Shown one piece after another: positions 1-8,006 of a DNA stretch of 64,000 nucleotides. The DNA is from Marinobacter salarius (lineage in GTDB: Bacteria > Pseudomonadota > Gammaproteobacteria > Pseudomonadales > Oleiphilaceae), in contig NZ_CP136693.1 of the NCBI RefSeq assembly GCF_032922745.1, forward strand, positions 2,046,001 to 2,110,000, read 5' to 3'. The notes under the pieces are model-generated. The model worked only from the letters and a program-made list of their open reading frames with translations, was not told the DNA's origin and ran no database searches. Within the stretch, counting starts at the first letter, position 1, and every line of letters starts with the position of its first letter. The position numbers and the translations under genes are program-made.

Positions 1-107
1 TATGCCTGAGAATTCCGGGGCAATGGGGCATGGGGTGCAGCGATACAGTAATGGTGGGTGAGCACGGCGGCGAACCGCTGACGGCCAACCCCTGGCGGCT
101 GGACTGA
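1..107 (+). CDS. C-terminal fragment of an unidentified protein (cut by window start)
   Basis: An open frame runs from the window edge (codons in phase with base 3) to a TGA at 105-107, giving about 34 residues ending EPLTANPWRLD. It has no stop and ends just before the convergent neighbour, as a real 3' end would. I do not recognise the family and too little is visible to assign a function. It could also be chance open frame. Confidence 0.4.
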   Translation, partial: CLRIPGQWGMGCSDTVMVGEHGGEPLTANPWRLD

Positions 108-117
108 GCTCAGTCGG

Positions 118-900
118 CTATTTTCCTGCTTTGTTCAGTGATGCCTGGGGCTTGGTTTCAAAATAGGTGTCGTAGCGGCCATTTTTCCTGAATATCTGCA
201 GGCGCTTGTTGAATACCTCTCGCAGGGTTTGTGTTTCCGGTTCGTTGGCTGGAAACAGCAGGAAGCTTTGATTCTCCAGAATGGGCTTCGGGTGGTGGGT
301 AATCCGGAGGGTTTGCTGTGGGTCGGTTTCCCGGCGAAGAATGTAGTAGCCGACGTTGATTTCTTCCGGGAACGCATCAATCCGGCCAAACAGCAGGCGG
401 CGGAAATTAAGTTCCGTGGAGGCGACCCATTCCACGTTCAGAATACCGTTCTCGATTGCGCTATCGAACTCGGGGCCGTAGCTGTACCCGATGCTTCCCC
501 CAAGATTAAGGTTGGCAAGGTCCTGCATCTGGTGCCATTGAATGGGTGTGTCCTTGCGGTAGAACAGCACGAAGCGCTCGTTCATCACCGGCTCGCTGTA
601 GAGAAAGTCTTTCTGTCGGTCGGCTGTGTACATCCAGATCGCGGTGGCATCGTGTTCGCCGTTTGCAGCTTCACGATAGGCGCGTTTCCAGGGCAGGAAG
701 TGAAACTCCACGCTGTAGCCTTCCATTGCGAAGATGTCTCGGACCAGCCGGGCAACCGTACCCTGACCAGGCTCACTTTCCACGAAAAAGGGAGGCCAGT
801 CGCCAACGCTAATGCTCAGTTTTCGCTCGTCATCATCCGCTAATGCCAGAGTCGACCACAGCACAACCAGCGCAACCAGGTACGCTTTTGAAGCCTTCAT
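118..900 (-). CDS. Periplasmic substrate-binding protein, amino-acid-type (SBP_bac_3-like)
   Basis: A 260-residue secreted protein of the transporter substrate-binding / HisJ-like fold. It opens with a signal peptide (MKASKAYLVALVVLWSTLALA, cleavage after ALA) followed by a mature start with WPPF and then GTVARLVRDIF, typical of lobe I of family 3 binding proteins. An upstream ATG at 996 would add 32 residues before the signal peptide. The ATG at 900 is preferred because it starts the signal peptide and has AGGCGA just upstream. No permease or ATPase lies next to it, so it may work with a distant transporter or act as a solute sensor. The ligand is unknown. It lies just downstream of the VanZ-like gene on the same strand. 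Confidence 0.75.
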   Translation of the reverse strand: MKASKAYLVALVVLWSTLALADDDERKLSISVGDWPPFFVESEPGQGTVARLVRDIFAMEGYSVEFHFLPWKRAYREAANGEHDATAIWMYTADRQKDFLYSEPVMNERFVLFYRKDTPIQWHQMQDLANLNLGGSIGYSYGPEFDSAIENGILNVEWVASTELNFRRLLFGRIDAFPEEINVGYYILRRETDPQQTLRITHHPKPILENQSFLLFPANEPETQTLREVFNKRLQIFRKNGRYDTYFETKPQASLNKAGK

Positions 901-992
901 ACAATCGCCTACACACAGATGTTGCAATAATAGGCAAGGGGATACCTTACGGGCGCTTCTCCTTTTGAAAGTAGACCAGGGATGATGATCCG

Positions 993-1949
993 TCATTCCA
1001 GCCGAATGTCACGCAGGTAGAGTGTCTTGGGCTCTGGCAGTGCAACCGTGAACAGAATCAGTCGTCTGATGGCCTGCATATTCATTGATCGGCCTTCGGG
1101 GGCTGCCCTGACCCTGTCGAGGTCCAGTTCGAATTGGTTGGGGCCGGGAGCCAGGGAGAGGCGGGTGTTGAAGCGGTCATTGTAGTCGTTGTCGCCCAGG
1201 TCATGCTCTATGTCGTTGATTCTTAGAACCATCGGCAATGGGTGGTCCTGAGGGTTGTACAAGTCGATGACGAGGCGGTCATAGTCGCGCCAGTCTTCGG
1301 GTAAATTGTGTAGGGAAACTCCGGAATAATGCGCTGTGGACAGGGATATCCTGAGTGCGCGCTTGTGGGCGTTTATGGCATGCTCGGTTACGGGCGCTAT
1401 GACGCCATCCCAGAATGGTGAGGGATCTGGCTGGCGGAAGTCGTAGAGTGCCGGCAGCAGTTGGCTGACGTGGTACTGCTGAATGGCGACCCTTGCCGTG
1501 GCACCGATTTCGGCGGCCAGTAGCGCAGCCACGATGAGCCTCAGTGGCCAGACCACCGGCCGTGACTTCCGGGTGAGTGAGGCCCGTGGCCGCAGGGCCA
1601 GGATGGTCCATACGCCCACCTGGTTGCGGAGGATATCCTGCCAGTCCATCTGGCGGCTGGTTCCGTGTTGTAGCAGTTCGATACCGGTGCCAAGCAGGAG
1701 TACGGCAAGTGTGCCGATGCCCCAGAGAGTCCAGCCCGTCCAGATCCGCCAGGGCTGGATGGCCAGGGTCAGCAGAGCAAAGAACAGAATATGCCCGAGA
1801 TTCCAGGCTGATTTGAACAACGGCCCATCGGACCAACCGGGGCCGCCGACAAAAAACAGAGGGGCAATCAGAATCATGCCCGCAAAAGCCAGATACCGGA
1901 GTATCTGGGTATTGCGGGCGGGCCGGTACGCTGGCAGGTTTAAAGCCAT
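993..1949 (-). CDS. VanZ-like membrane protein with C-terminal periplasmic domain
   Basis: A 318-residue membrane protein. The first 125 residues carry about four hydrophobic helices with VanZ-family features (a GH in WNLGHILFFALL; GIELLQ followed by a polar DWQDILRN stretch before the next helix). A fifth helix near residues 130-150 leads to a C-terminal region of about 150 residues with beta-rich character (LVIDLYNPQ, NQFELDLDRV, LYLRDIRLE) resembling a carbohydrate-binding-like sandwich. VanZ itself gives low-level teicoplanin resistance, but most homologues have no known role. The ATG overlaps the parvulin stop by one base (TGATG), so the two are probably co-transcribed. Confidence 0.7.
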   Translation of the reverse strand: MALNLPAYRPARNTQILRYLAFAGMILIAPLFFVGGPGWSDGPLFKSAWNLGHILFFALLTLAIQPWRIWTGWTLWGIGTLAVLLLGTGIELLQHGTSRQMDWQDILRNQVGVWTILALRPRASLTRKSRPVVWPLRLIVAALLAAEIGATARVAIQQYHVSQLLPALYDFRQPDPSPFWDGVIAPVTEHAINAHKRALRISLSTAHYSGVSLHNLPEDWRDYDRLVIDLYNPQDHPLPMVLRINDIEHDLGDNDYNDRFNTRLSLAPGPNQFELDLDRVRAAPEGRSMNMQAIRRLILFTVALPEPKTLYLRDIRLE

Positions 1950-2227
1950 CAGCTCCGGCTGGTCACTTCCAGCAGGTGGTAGCCGAACTGGGTTTTCACC
2001 GGGCCGAGCACCTTGTTCACTTCACCACTGAAAACCACCTTGTCGAATTCCGGAACCATCTGGCCCGGGCCGAAAGCGCCCAAGTCGCCGCCGTTGCGGC
2101 CTGAGGGGCAGGATGAATGTTGCTTCGCCACTTCCGCGAAGTCCTGGCCGCCTTCAATGGCTTTCTTCAGTTCTTCACATTTTGCTTCGCTGTCTACAAG
2201 GATGTGACGCGCGGTTGCCTGTGTCAT
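1949..2227 (-). CDS. ppiC: Parvulin-type peptidyl-prolyl cis-trans isomerase, PpiC-like
   Basis: A 92-residue single-domain parvulin with no signal peptide, so cytoplasmic. It shows the family landmarks in order: ARHILV, FAEVAKQHSSCPSGRNGGDLG, a hydrophobic FGPGQMVPEFD segment, and the closing FGYHLLEV. Its length matches E. coli PpiC (about 93 residues). The role is catalysis of prolyl bond rotation during protein folding. Translation is likely coupled to the downstream VanZ-like gene. The start has a purine-rich site (AAGGAAACAC) just upstream. Confidence 0.92.
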   Translation of the reverse strand: MTQATARHILVDSEAKCEELKKAIEGGQDFAEVAKQHSSCPSGRNGGDLGAFGPGQMVPEFDKVVFSGEVNKVLGPVKTQFGYHLLEVTSRS

Positions 2228-2419
2228 GGTGTGTTTCCTTTTTTCGAATGAGGATCATGTTGCGATCACCGAGGGTGAAATGCTGCCCGCACTGGGCCGT
2301 TGAGGCAAGCGCTTTTTATCCGTGTTTTTGCTGTCTCACGGTTTTGGCCACAAACCTGTACAATGCCGGCTTTTCCTTCGCCGGCCCGTGCCCGGTCTTC
2401 ACTCTCAGCAGGTCTATTC

Positions 2420-4006
2420 TTGATATCCACCGCGAACATTACCATGCAGTTCGGGGCCAAACCCCTTTTCGAAAATGTGTCCGTCAAATTCGGCAATGGC
2501 AACCGCTACGGTCTGATCGGCGCCAATGGCTGCGGCAAGTCCACGTTCATGAAAATCCTTGGCGGCGACCTGGAACCGTCGGCCGGCCAGGTCATGGTGG
2601 ACCAGAATCAGCGGCTGGGTAAGCTGCGCCAGGACCAGTTTGCCTACGAGGACTGCTCGGTGATTGATACGGTCATTATGGGCCACGAAGAGCTCTGGCG
2701 TGTAAAAGCCGAGCGTGATCGTATCTACTCGCTCGCTGAAATGAGCGAGGAAGACGGCATGGCCGTGGCGGACCTGGAAGTGCAATTCGCCGAGATGGAC
2801 GGCTATACCGCCGATGCCCGCGCTGGCGAACTGCTGCTGGGCCTGGATATTCCCCTGGAACAGCACAACGGCCCCATGAGCGCTGTTGCGCCGGGCTGGA
2901 AACTGCGTGTTCTGCTGGCCCAGGCGTTGTTCTCTGATCCTGATATCCTGCTTCTGGACGAGCCCACCAACCATCTGGATATCAATACCATACGTTGGCT
3001 GGAGAACATCCTGGTGGCTCGCAACAGCACCATGATCATTATTTCCCACGACCGCCACTTCCTGAACAGCGTGTGCACACACATGGCGGATCTGGATTAT
3101 GGCGAGCTTCGGCTGTTCCCTGGCAATTACGACGAATACATGACCGCTGCCACCCAGGCCCGCGAGCGCATGCTGTCGGATAACGCCAAGAAGAAAGCCC
3201 AGATTGCCGAGTTGCAGCAGTTTGTCAGTCGCTTTTCCGCCAACGCTTCCAAAGCCAAGCAGGCAACCTCCCGCGCCCGTCAGATCGACAAGATCCAGTT
3301 GGAAGAGGTCAAACCGTCCAGTCGGGTAAGCCCGTTCATCCGGTTTGAGCAAACCAAGAAGCTGCATCGACAGGCGGTAACGCTGAAGGAATTTACCAAG
3401 GGCTTCGATGGCAAGCCCCTGTTCGACAAAATGAACCTTCAGATCGAAGCGGGTGAGCGAGTGGCCATCATCGGGCCCAACGGCATTGGCAAAACCACAC
3501 TGATGCAGTGTATGGCCGGCGCCATGACGCCTGACAGCGGCGATGTTAAGTGGACCGACAGTGCCCAGGTCGGCTACTACGCCCAGGATCACGGCGCCGA
3601 CTTTGATGAGGACATGGATCTGACCGAGTGGATGTCGCAATGGACCACCGGCGGAGAACAACTGGTTCGGGGAACCCTCGGCCGCATGTTGTTCTCAGGG
3701 GATGATATCGGTAAATCGGTGAAGGTCATTTCGGGCGGAGAGCAGGGCCGTATGCTGTTCGGTAAGCTGATCCTGGAAAAGCCCAACGTCATGCTGATGG
3801 ACGAGCCCACCAACCACCTGGACATGGAATCCATCGAGGCCCTGAACCTGGCGCTGGAAAATTACCCGGGCACGCTGGTGTTTGTCAGCCATGACCGGGA
3901 GTTCGTGTCATCCCTTGCCACCCGAATTATTGAACTGAAGGCCGACGGCATAACCGACTTCAGCGGCAGTTACGATGACTACCTGCGAAGCCAGGGTTAT
4001 GTCTGA
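2420..4006 (+). CDS. ybiT: ABC-F family ribosome-associated ATPase, YbiT
   Basis: A soluble twin-ATPase ABC protein closely resembling E. coli YbiT along its length. Two Walker A motifs (GANGCGKST, GPNGIGKTT), two Walker B motifs followed by EPTNHLD, and a charged linker between the domains are all visible. The second signature is SGGEQ; the first is degenerate (VAPGW). ABC-F proteins bind the ribosomal E site and influence translation. The start is taken as TTG, preceded by AGCAGG seven bases upstream. This gives 528 residues beginning ISTANITMQFG and matches YbiT (530). A longer open frame upstream would add an unlikely leader. The 3' end overlaps the convergent dehalogenase gene by 10 bases. 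Confidence 0.93.
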   Translation: MISTANITMQFGAKPLFENVSVKFGNGNRYGLIGANGCGKSTFMKILGGDLEPSAGQVMVDQNQRLGKLRQDQFAYEDCSVIDTVIMGHEELWRVKAERDRIYSLAEMSEEDGMAVADLEVQFAEMDGYTADARAGELLLGLDIPLEQHNGPMSAVAPGWKLRVLLAQALFSDPDILLLDEPTNHLDINTIRWLENILVARNSTMIIISHDRHFLNSVCTHMADLDYGELRLFPGNYDEYMTAATQARERMLSDNAKKKAQIAELQQFVSRFSANASKAKQATSRARQIDKIQLEEVKPSSRVSPFIRFEQTKKLHRQAVTLKEFTKGFDGKPLFDKMNLQIEAGERVAIIGPNGIGKTTLMQCMAGAMTPDSGDVKWTDSAQVGYYAQDHGADFDEDMDLTEWMSQWTTGGEQLVRGTLGRMLFSGDDIGKSVKVISGGEQGRMLFGKLILEKPNVMLMDEPTNHLDMESIEALNLALENYPGTLVFVSHDREFVSSLATRIIELKADGITDFSGSYDDYLRSQGYV

Positions 4007-4902
4007 TCACTTTCGTCCAGGCGAGCCATCAGGGTATTGATCGCCCCCGCAAACTCAACCGGTGAGTCTTCCTGCAGGAAGTGTCCGCCGGTGAGAGTGG
4101 TGTGGGGCTGGCCCTTTGCGCCGGGAATTCTCTCCTGCATATAACGGTCGCCGCCCCGGGTGATCGGGTCGCCGTTACTGAAAGTGGTCAGGAACGGCTT
4201 CTTCCACTGCTCCAGAACCTTCCAAGCTTCGCGATTGGCTTCACTGGCAGGGTTGTCTGGTGTCACCGGCACCAGTTTCGGAAAAGCGCGAGCACCGGCC
4301 TTGTACTTCTTGTTGGGGAATGGCGCATCGTAGGCACGACGCTCGTCGGGCCCCAGGGTGCGAAAGCTTCCGGTATTGATAATGCGGGCAATGGGAAACC
4401 AGGGGCTGTACAGGGCGAAGTTCTTCCACAACTGGAACGCTTTTGGCACGGGCTGGTCGCCGGTAGGCAGCATGCCATTACCCACCACAATGGCACGGAA
4501 CCGCTCCGGATTTTCCGCCGCCAGTCTCAGGCCGAGAAGAGATCCCCAGTCCTGGCATACGAGGGTGATGTTCTGCAGGTCAGTCTGTTCCAGAAACGCC
4601 TGCATCCAGTCCATATGGCTCTGGTAACTGTACGCGTTGATATCCGTGGGTTTGTCGGATTTGCCAAAACCGATCAGGTCTGGCGCGATCACCCGGTGCC
4701 CTGCCGCTGCACAGATGGGAATCATGTGGCGGTAGAGGTACGACCAGGAAGGTTCGCCGTGCATCATCAGCACCGGGCTGGCGTCCGAGGGGCCTTCATC
4801 GACGTAATGCATGCGCAGTCCGTCGACCTCCACGTAATGAGGGGCGAAGGGATAATCCAACAGGCGTTCAAATCGTTTGTCAGGTGTTCGCAGCGCGTTC
4901 AT
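3997..4902 (-). CDS. Haloalkane dehalogenase (HLD-I-like alpha/beta hydrolase)
   Basis: A 301-residue alpha/beta hydrolase with haloalkane dehalogenase hallmarks. HGEPSWSYLYR (from about residue 48) carries the oxyanion-hole HGxP. The nucleophile motif CQDWGSLLGLR has Asp at about 118 followed by the halide-binding Trp. FSNGDP gives a candidate acid, and GGHFLQED near the C terminus provides the catalytic His. The enzyme hydrolyses carbon-halogen bonds to an alcohol and halide. Asp rather than Ser as nucleophile distinguishes it from esterases. No signal peptide is visible. It is encoded alone, divergent from the DUF1415 gene. The true substrate is unknown; epoxide hydrolase is a less likely alternative because the halide-site Trp is present. 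Confidence 0.85.
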   Translation of the reverse strand: MNALRTPDKRFERLLDYPFAPHYVEVDGLRMHYVDEGPSDASPVLMMHGEPSWSYLYRHMIPICAAAGHRVIAPDLIGFGKSDKPTDINAYSYQSHMDWMQAFLEQTDLQNITLVCQDWGSLLGLRLAAENPERFRAIVVGNGMLPTGDQPVPKAFQLWKNFALYSPWFPIARIINTGSFRTLGPDERRAYDAPFPNKKYKAGARAFPKLVPVTPDNPASEANREAWKVLEQWKKPFLTTFSNGDPITRGGDRYMQERIPGAKGQPHTTLTGGHFLQEDSPVEFAGAINTLMARLDESDQT

Positions 4903-5067
4903 CGTGTTCTCCGGCAGCCATCGGTCACGGAATTATTGTAAGCTTGCTTAACGTATCATGACTTGCGCTGGCTGTGTCGGTCCTTTCAGGTCCTTTTCAG
5001 TCTTGTTCGGCGCTCGGGCAGCATTTTCGCCATCCTTTCCCCGCTTTTAACGTATGGGAGTTTCAAC

Positions 5068-5616
5068 TTGGAGTGTAATACCGTTCTGGCCGCCACGCGG
5101 CGGTGGGTGTCAGAGGTGGTCATTGGTCTCAACTTGTGCCCGTTTGCCCGTCGGGAGTTGGTGAATGGGCGCATTCGATTTGTGGCGACGGATGCCAACT
5201 CGGAGGAGGGGCTGTTAACTGCACTGCAGGAAGAAATGATGCATCTGGAACAACATCCGGAGGTTGAGACAACGCTGCTTGTGCATCCCGACGTGCTGAC
5301 GGACTTTATGGACTACAACGATTTTCTCGACGCAGCCGACGGCCTTCTTGTGCATCTCGAGCTGGACGGGGAGTATCAGATTGCCAGTTTTCATCCCGAC
5401 TATCAGTTTGGCGGCACCAATGCGGCTGACGCCGAAAATTACACCAATCGCTCTCCTTACCCGATGCTGCACCTGCTGAGGGAACGCAGCCTTGAGCGCG
5501 CCATCGCCGGCTATCCCGGAACAGAATCGATACCGGAGCAGAACGTTGAGCTGATGAATCGATTGGGTGCAGACCACATGCGCAACCTGCTTATCCGGAC
5601 TTTGTCCCCCGGATAA
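5068..5616 (+). CDS. DUF1415 family protein
   Basis: A 182-residue soluble protein of the conserved DUF1415 family of proteobacteria, whose biochemical role is unknown. The recognisable core begins with TRRWVSEVVIGLNLCPFA, followed by an acidic helical section and a HPDYQFGG...NRSPYPMLHLLRE block typical of the family. The start is taken as TTG because GGGAG lies seven bases upstream and the family begins here. The longer frame, starting at an upstream TTG (4963), would add a non-conserved leader. It is divergent from the dehalogenase gene and probably monocistronic. Confidence 0.82.
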   Translation: MECNTVLAATRRWVSEVVIGLNLCPFARRELVNGRIRFVATDANSEEGLLTALQEEMMHLEQHPEVETTLLVHPDVLTDFMDYNDFLDAADGLLVHLELDGEYQIASFHPDYQFGGTNAADAENYTNRSPYPMLHLLRERSLERAIAGYPGTESIPEQNVELMNRLGADHMRNLLIRTLSPG

Positions 5617-5746
5617 GAGCTCTGACGGGTAATGAATCGCTCAACTGTTATGGTCAAAAAACCACACTTCTGAATCTGTTTCACTGGCGGCCCGCTTTGT
5701 AGGATTGACGAGTAACGAATCGGTAACAGGGAGCTCGGCAGGGAAC

Positions 5747-6361
5747 ATGGAAATCGTATTAAGCGTATTGCTCTTCGCGCTGGTGTCGACGGTAACGCCA
5801 GGCCCGAACAACATCATGATCATGACATCGGGCGTCAATTTCGGGGTGTGGCGAACGCTACCTCACTACCTGGGTATCTGCTTTGGTTTTCCCGCCATGG
5901 TGGTAGCGATCAGTCTGGGCCTGGGGAAAGTGTTTGAAGCATTTCCGCAGTTACACCTGGTGATCAAGGTTCTTGGCATAACCTATTTGCTGTATCTCGC
6001 CTGGAGAATCGCGACCACAGCCACAGAGATCGACGGTGAGAAAACCAGCAAGCCGTTGTCGTTCCTTCAGGCGGCGGCCTTCCAGTGGGTGAATCCCAAA
6101 GCCTGGGTCATGGCGGTTGGCGCTTTGGCGACGTTCACCACGGTCAGTAGTGGCGAGGTGCTGCAGCAGTCGTTCTGGATCGGGCTGACCTTTTTGCTGG
6201 TCAGCGTGCCCTGTGTCGGTAGCTGGATGCTTGGCGGGGCAGGATTGCGGAAATTGTTGCGCAAGCCGTTATATCGAAGGATGTTCAACTGGAGCATGGG
6301 CGCGCTGCTTGCGCTGTCGGTAATTCCCATGCTCTCGGTGGAAACCGCAAAGCTGGTCTAG
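5747..6361 (+). CDS. LysE/RhtB-family amino acid exporter
   Basis: A 204-residue inner-membrane exporter. The start MEIVLSVLLFALVSTVTPGPNN contains the family signature TPGPNN(I/L). About six hydrophobic helices follow, with AFQWVNPKAW in the middle, also typical of the family. LysE/RhtB proteins export amino acids such as lysine, threonine or homoserine by proton exchange; the substrate here cannot be read. The ATG chosen matches the family start although its ribosome site is poor (AGGGA only two bases away, GGGAG 13 bases away). A perfect 12-bp hairpin follows the stop. Confidence 0.88.
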   Translation: MEIVLSVLLFALVSTVTPGPNNIMIMTSGVNFGVWRTLPHYLGICFGFPAMVVAISLGLGKVFEAFPQLHLVIKVLGITYLLYLAWRIATTATEIDGEKTSKPLSFLQAAAFQWVNPKAWVMAVGALATFTTVSSGEVLQQSFWIGLTFLLVSVPCVGSWMLGGAGLRKLLRKPLYRRMFNWSMGALLALSVIPMLSVETAKLV

Positions 6362-6368
6362 CCGGTTC

Positions 6369-6397
6369 CTGACAGCGGGCAGGTAGCCCGCTGTCAG
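6369..6397. terminator. Hairpin after the LysE-family gene
   Basis: A perfect 12-bp stem (CTGACAGCGGGC with its complement) closes a 5-base loop just after the stop codon. The following ATTTC is a weak U-tract, so it is a likely but not textbook terminator. It also faces the 3' end of the convergent ohr gene and may serve both. Confidence 0.6.
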
Positions 6398-6422
6398 ATT
6401 TCGGTGATCGACCAGGTCGATA

Positions 6423-6851
6423 TCAATCCACCCGGGTCAATGTCACATCGATGTTGCCACGGGTGGCGTTGGAGTAGGGGCACACCTGGTGAGCTGCATC
6501 GATCAGCTGCTTGGCCTGTTGATCGTCCATGCCCGGCAGAGAGATTTTCAGTTCCACCTCGATCCCGAAGCCTCCGGGAATCTGGCCAATGCCGACTACA
6601 CCCTCAATAGACGCATCTTCTGGCATGGGAAGCTTGTCCCGGCCAGCGACGAATTTCATGGCGCCGATGAAGCACGCAGAATAACCGGCCGCGAACAACT
6701 GCTCCGGGTTGGAGCCTTTGCCGCCGGCACCACCCATTTCTTTCGGTGTTGTCAGCTCAACATCGAGGACGCCGTCCGAGGAGATGGCACGGCCGTCACG
6801 GCCGCCGGTAGCTTCTGCTGACGCGCGATAAACAACCTGTTCAATAGACAT
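6423..6851 (-). CDS. ohr: Organic hydroperoxide resistance protein Ohr
   Basis: A 142-residue OsmC/Ohr-family thiol peroxidase. Both redox cysteines are present at Ohr spacing: Cys60 (AGYSACF) and Cys124 (QVCPYSNA), with the Arg of GGRDGR near residue 18. Ohr reduces organic and lipid hydroperoxides using a lipoamide-linked reductant, which fits a fatty-acid or hydrocarbon-metabolising organism. Length and motifs fit Ohr rather than OsmC. No ohrR gene is adjacent, but the upstream region carries an operator-like palindrome. It is divergent from the sirtuin gene. Confidence 0.93.
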   Translation of the reverse strand: MSIEQVVYRASAEATGGRDGRAISSDGVLDVELTTPKEMGGAGGKGSNPEQLFAAGYSACFIGAMKFVAGRDKLPMPEDASIEGVVGIGQIPGGFGIEVELKISLPGMDDQQAKQLIDAAHQVCPYSNATRGNIDVTLTRVD

Positions 6852-6919
6852 GTTTTCGACTCTCCTTCGTGCGCATTACAACGCATCGTGTGTTGATGAC
6901 TTTATTTCATTGTTAATGG

Positions 6920-6944
6920 TTGCACAAAATTAAATTTTGCACAA
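6920..6944. promoter_or_regulatory. Putative OhrR/MarR-type operator upstream of ohr
   Basis: CAAAATTAAATTTTG at 6925-6939 is a perfect 7-1-7 inverted repeat. It is flanked by two direct copies of TTGCACAA (6920-6927 and 6937-6944). The site lies about 75 bases upstream of ohr, in an AT-rich divergent spacer shared with the sirtuin gene. OhrR boxes are AT-rich dyads of this kind. The exact regulator is inferred, as none is encoded nearby. Confidence 0.5.
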
Positions 6945-7086
6945 TGCAAATAGAATATTGTGCCCTCTTCAGAATCTTTTCCGGTTGTTACCATTGGCAG
7001 CGGTGGATTTGCTCCCTAAAGTAGAGGAGTTCCCAACGAGTGTGAGTGTGATGCCTGTCATTCAAAAACCTGTTAAAGGCGTAACA

Positions 7087-7941
7087 ATGCCGGCCGCTGA
7101 TCAGCCACTGGAGCTGCATTCTCCCGAGCAGGCGGGGGCCATGCTGGCGGAATTCATCCACCGGCATCCTGGCCTGATGATATTGACGGGAGCCGGCGTC
7201 AGTACCGATTCCGGCATTCCTGACTATCGGGATGGCGATGGCGCGTGGAAGCGCAAACAACCGGTCCAGCATCAGGACTTTATGACGAGCACGATGGTTC
7301 GCCAGCGTTACTGGGGGCGAAGTCTCATTGGTTGGCCAATCATTCGCAACGCCAGGCCCAACATCGCGCATCATCGTGTTGCCGAGTTGGAACTTCGCCG
7401 CTACAGCCGCCTGCTTGTCACCCAGAACGTGGATCGCCTGCATCAGCAGGCGGGTAGCCGTTCGGTAACGGATTTGCACGGCAGGGCTGACGAGGTTGTC
7501 TGCATGGATTGCGGATATCGCTGCAAGCGCGACGAGGTCCACGAGCGTTGCGCGGACATGAACCCGACTTTTGGGCACTATTCCGCCGGCGCCGCGCCGG
7601 ATGGTGATGCCGATCTGGAAGTGGACTTTTCTGAGTTTCGCATCGCGGACTGCCCCTGTTGCGACGGCATTCTGAAACCGGATGTGGTGTTTTTCGGCGA
7701 CTACGTGCCCAAAGACCGGGTGACGTCCACACTGGACACGCTCAAGACGTGTGATGGCCTGTTGGTGATCGGCTCTTCGCTGATGGTCTATTCCGGATTT
7801 CGATTTTGTCGCTATGCCAAAGAATGGGGTAAACCCATGGCGACACTGAACCTGGGGCGTACCCGTGCCGATTCACTGGTGGACCTGAAGCTTAACGCGG
7901 GTATCAGTGACACCCTGGCCTACACCCTCGGCCAGCTCTGA
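7087..7941 (+). CDS. Sir2-family NAD-dependent deacetylase, zinc-containing (class II-like)
   Basis: A 284-residue sirtuin. It has the NAD-binding GAGVSTDSGIPDYRD (about residues 35-49), TQNVDRLH near 112, catalytic His131 in LHG, and four zinc-ligand cysteines arranged C139-x2-C142 ... C189-x2-C192. KPDVVFFGD and GSSLMVYSG follow. Length and sequence suit the SIRT4-like class II group. It removes acyl groups from lysines using NAD+. The ATG chosen has AAAGG seven bases upstream; an ATG at 7051 is in frame but has a weaker site. Its substrates are unknown. A second, zinc-less sirtuin lies at 58.9-59.6 kb. Confidence 0.9.
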   Translation: MPAADQPLELHSPEQAGAMLAEFIHRHPGLMILTGAGVSTDSGIPDYRDGDGAWKRKQPVQHQDFMTSTMVRQRYWGRSLIGWPIIRNARPNIAHHRVAELELRRYSRLLVTQNVDRLHQQAGSRSVTDLHGRADEVVCMDCGYRCKRDEVHERCADMNPTFGHYSAGAAPDGDADLEVDFSEFRIADCPCCDGILKPDVVFFGDYVPKDRVTSTLDTLKTCDGLLVIGSSLMVYSGFRFCRYAKEWGKPMATLNLGRTRADSLVDLKLNAGISDTLAYTLGQL

Positions 7942-7994
7942 CTCTTCGGCATCTACCTATACGCATCTGAAGCTGGTTTCATTAGCTTGCTTAG

Positions 7995-8006
7995 ATGAAC
8001 GTTCAT
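7995..8006. promoter_or_regulatory. 12-bp palindrome over the azlC start codon
   Basis: ATGAACGTTCAT is a perfect 12-base palindrome whose first three bases are the predicted azlC start codon. The inner TGAACGTTCA resembles TetR-family operator half-sites. No regulator gene is adjacent, so binding is speculative. Confidence 0.3.

Noticed and set aside
2414..3661. A 415-residue open frame opposite ybiT
   Set aside because: Antisense shadow of an ABC-F gene that matches its family along its full length.
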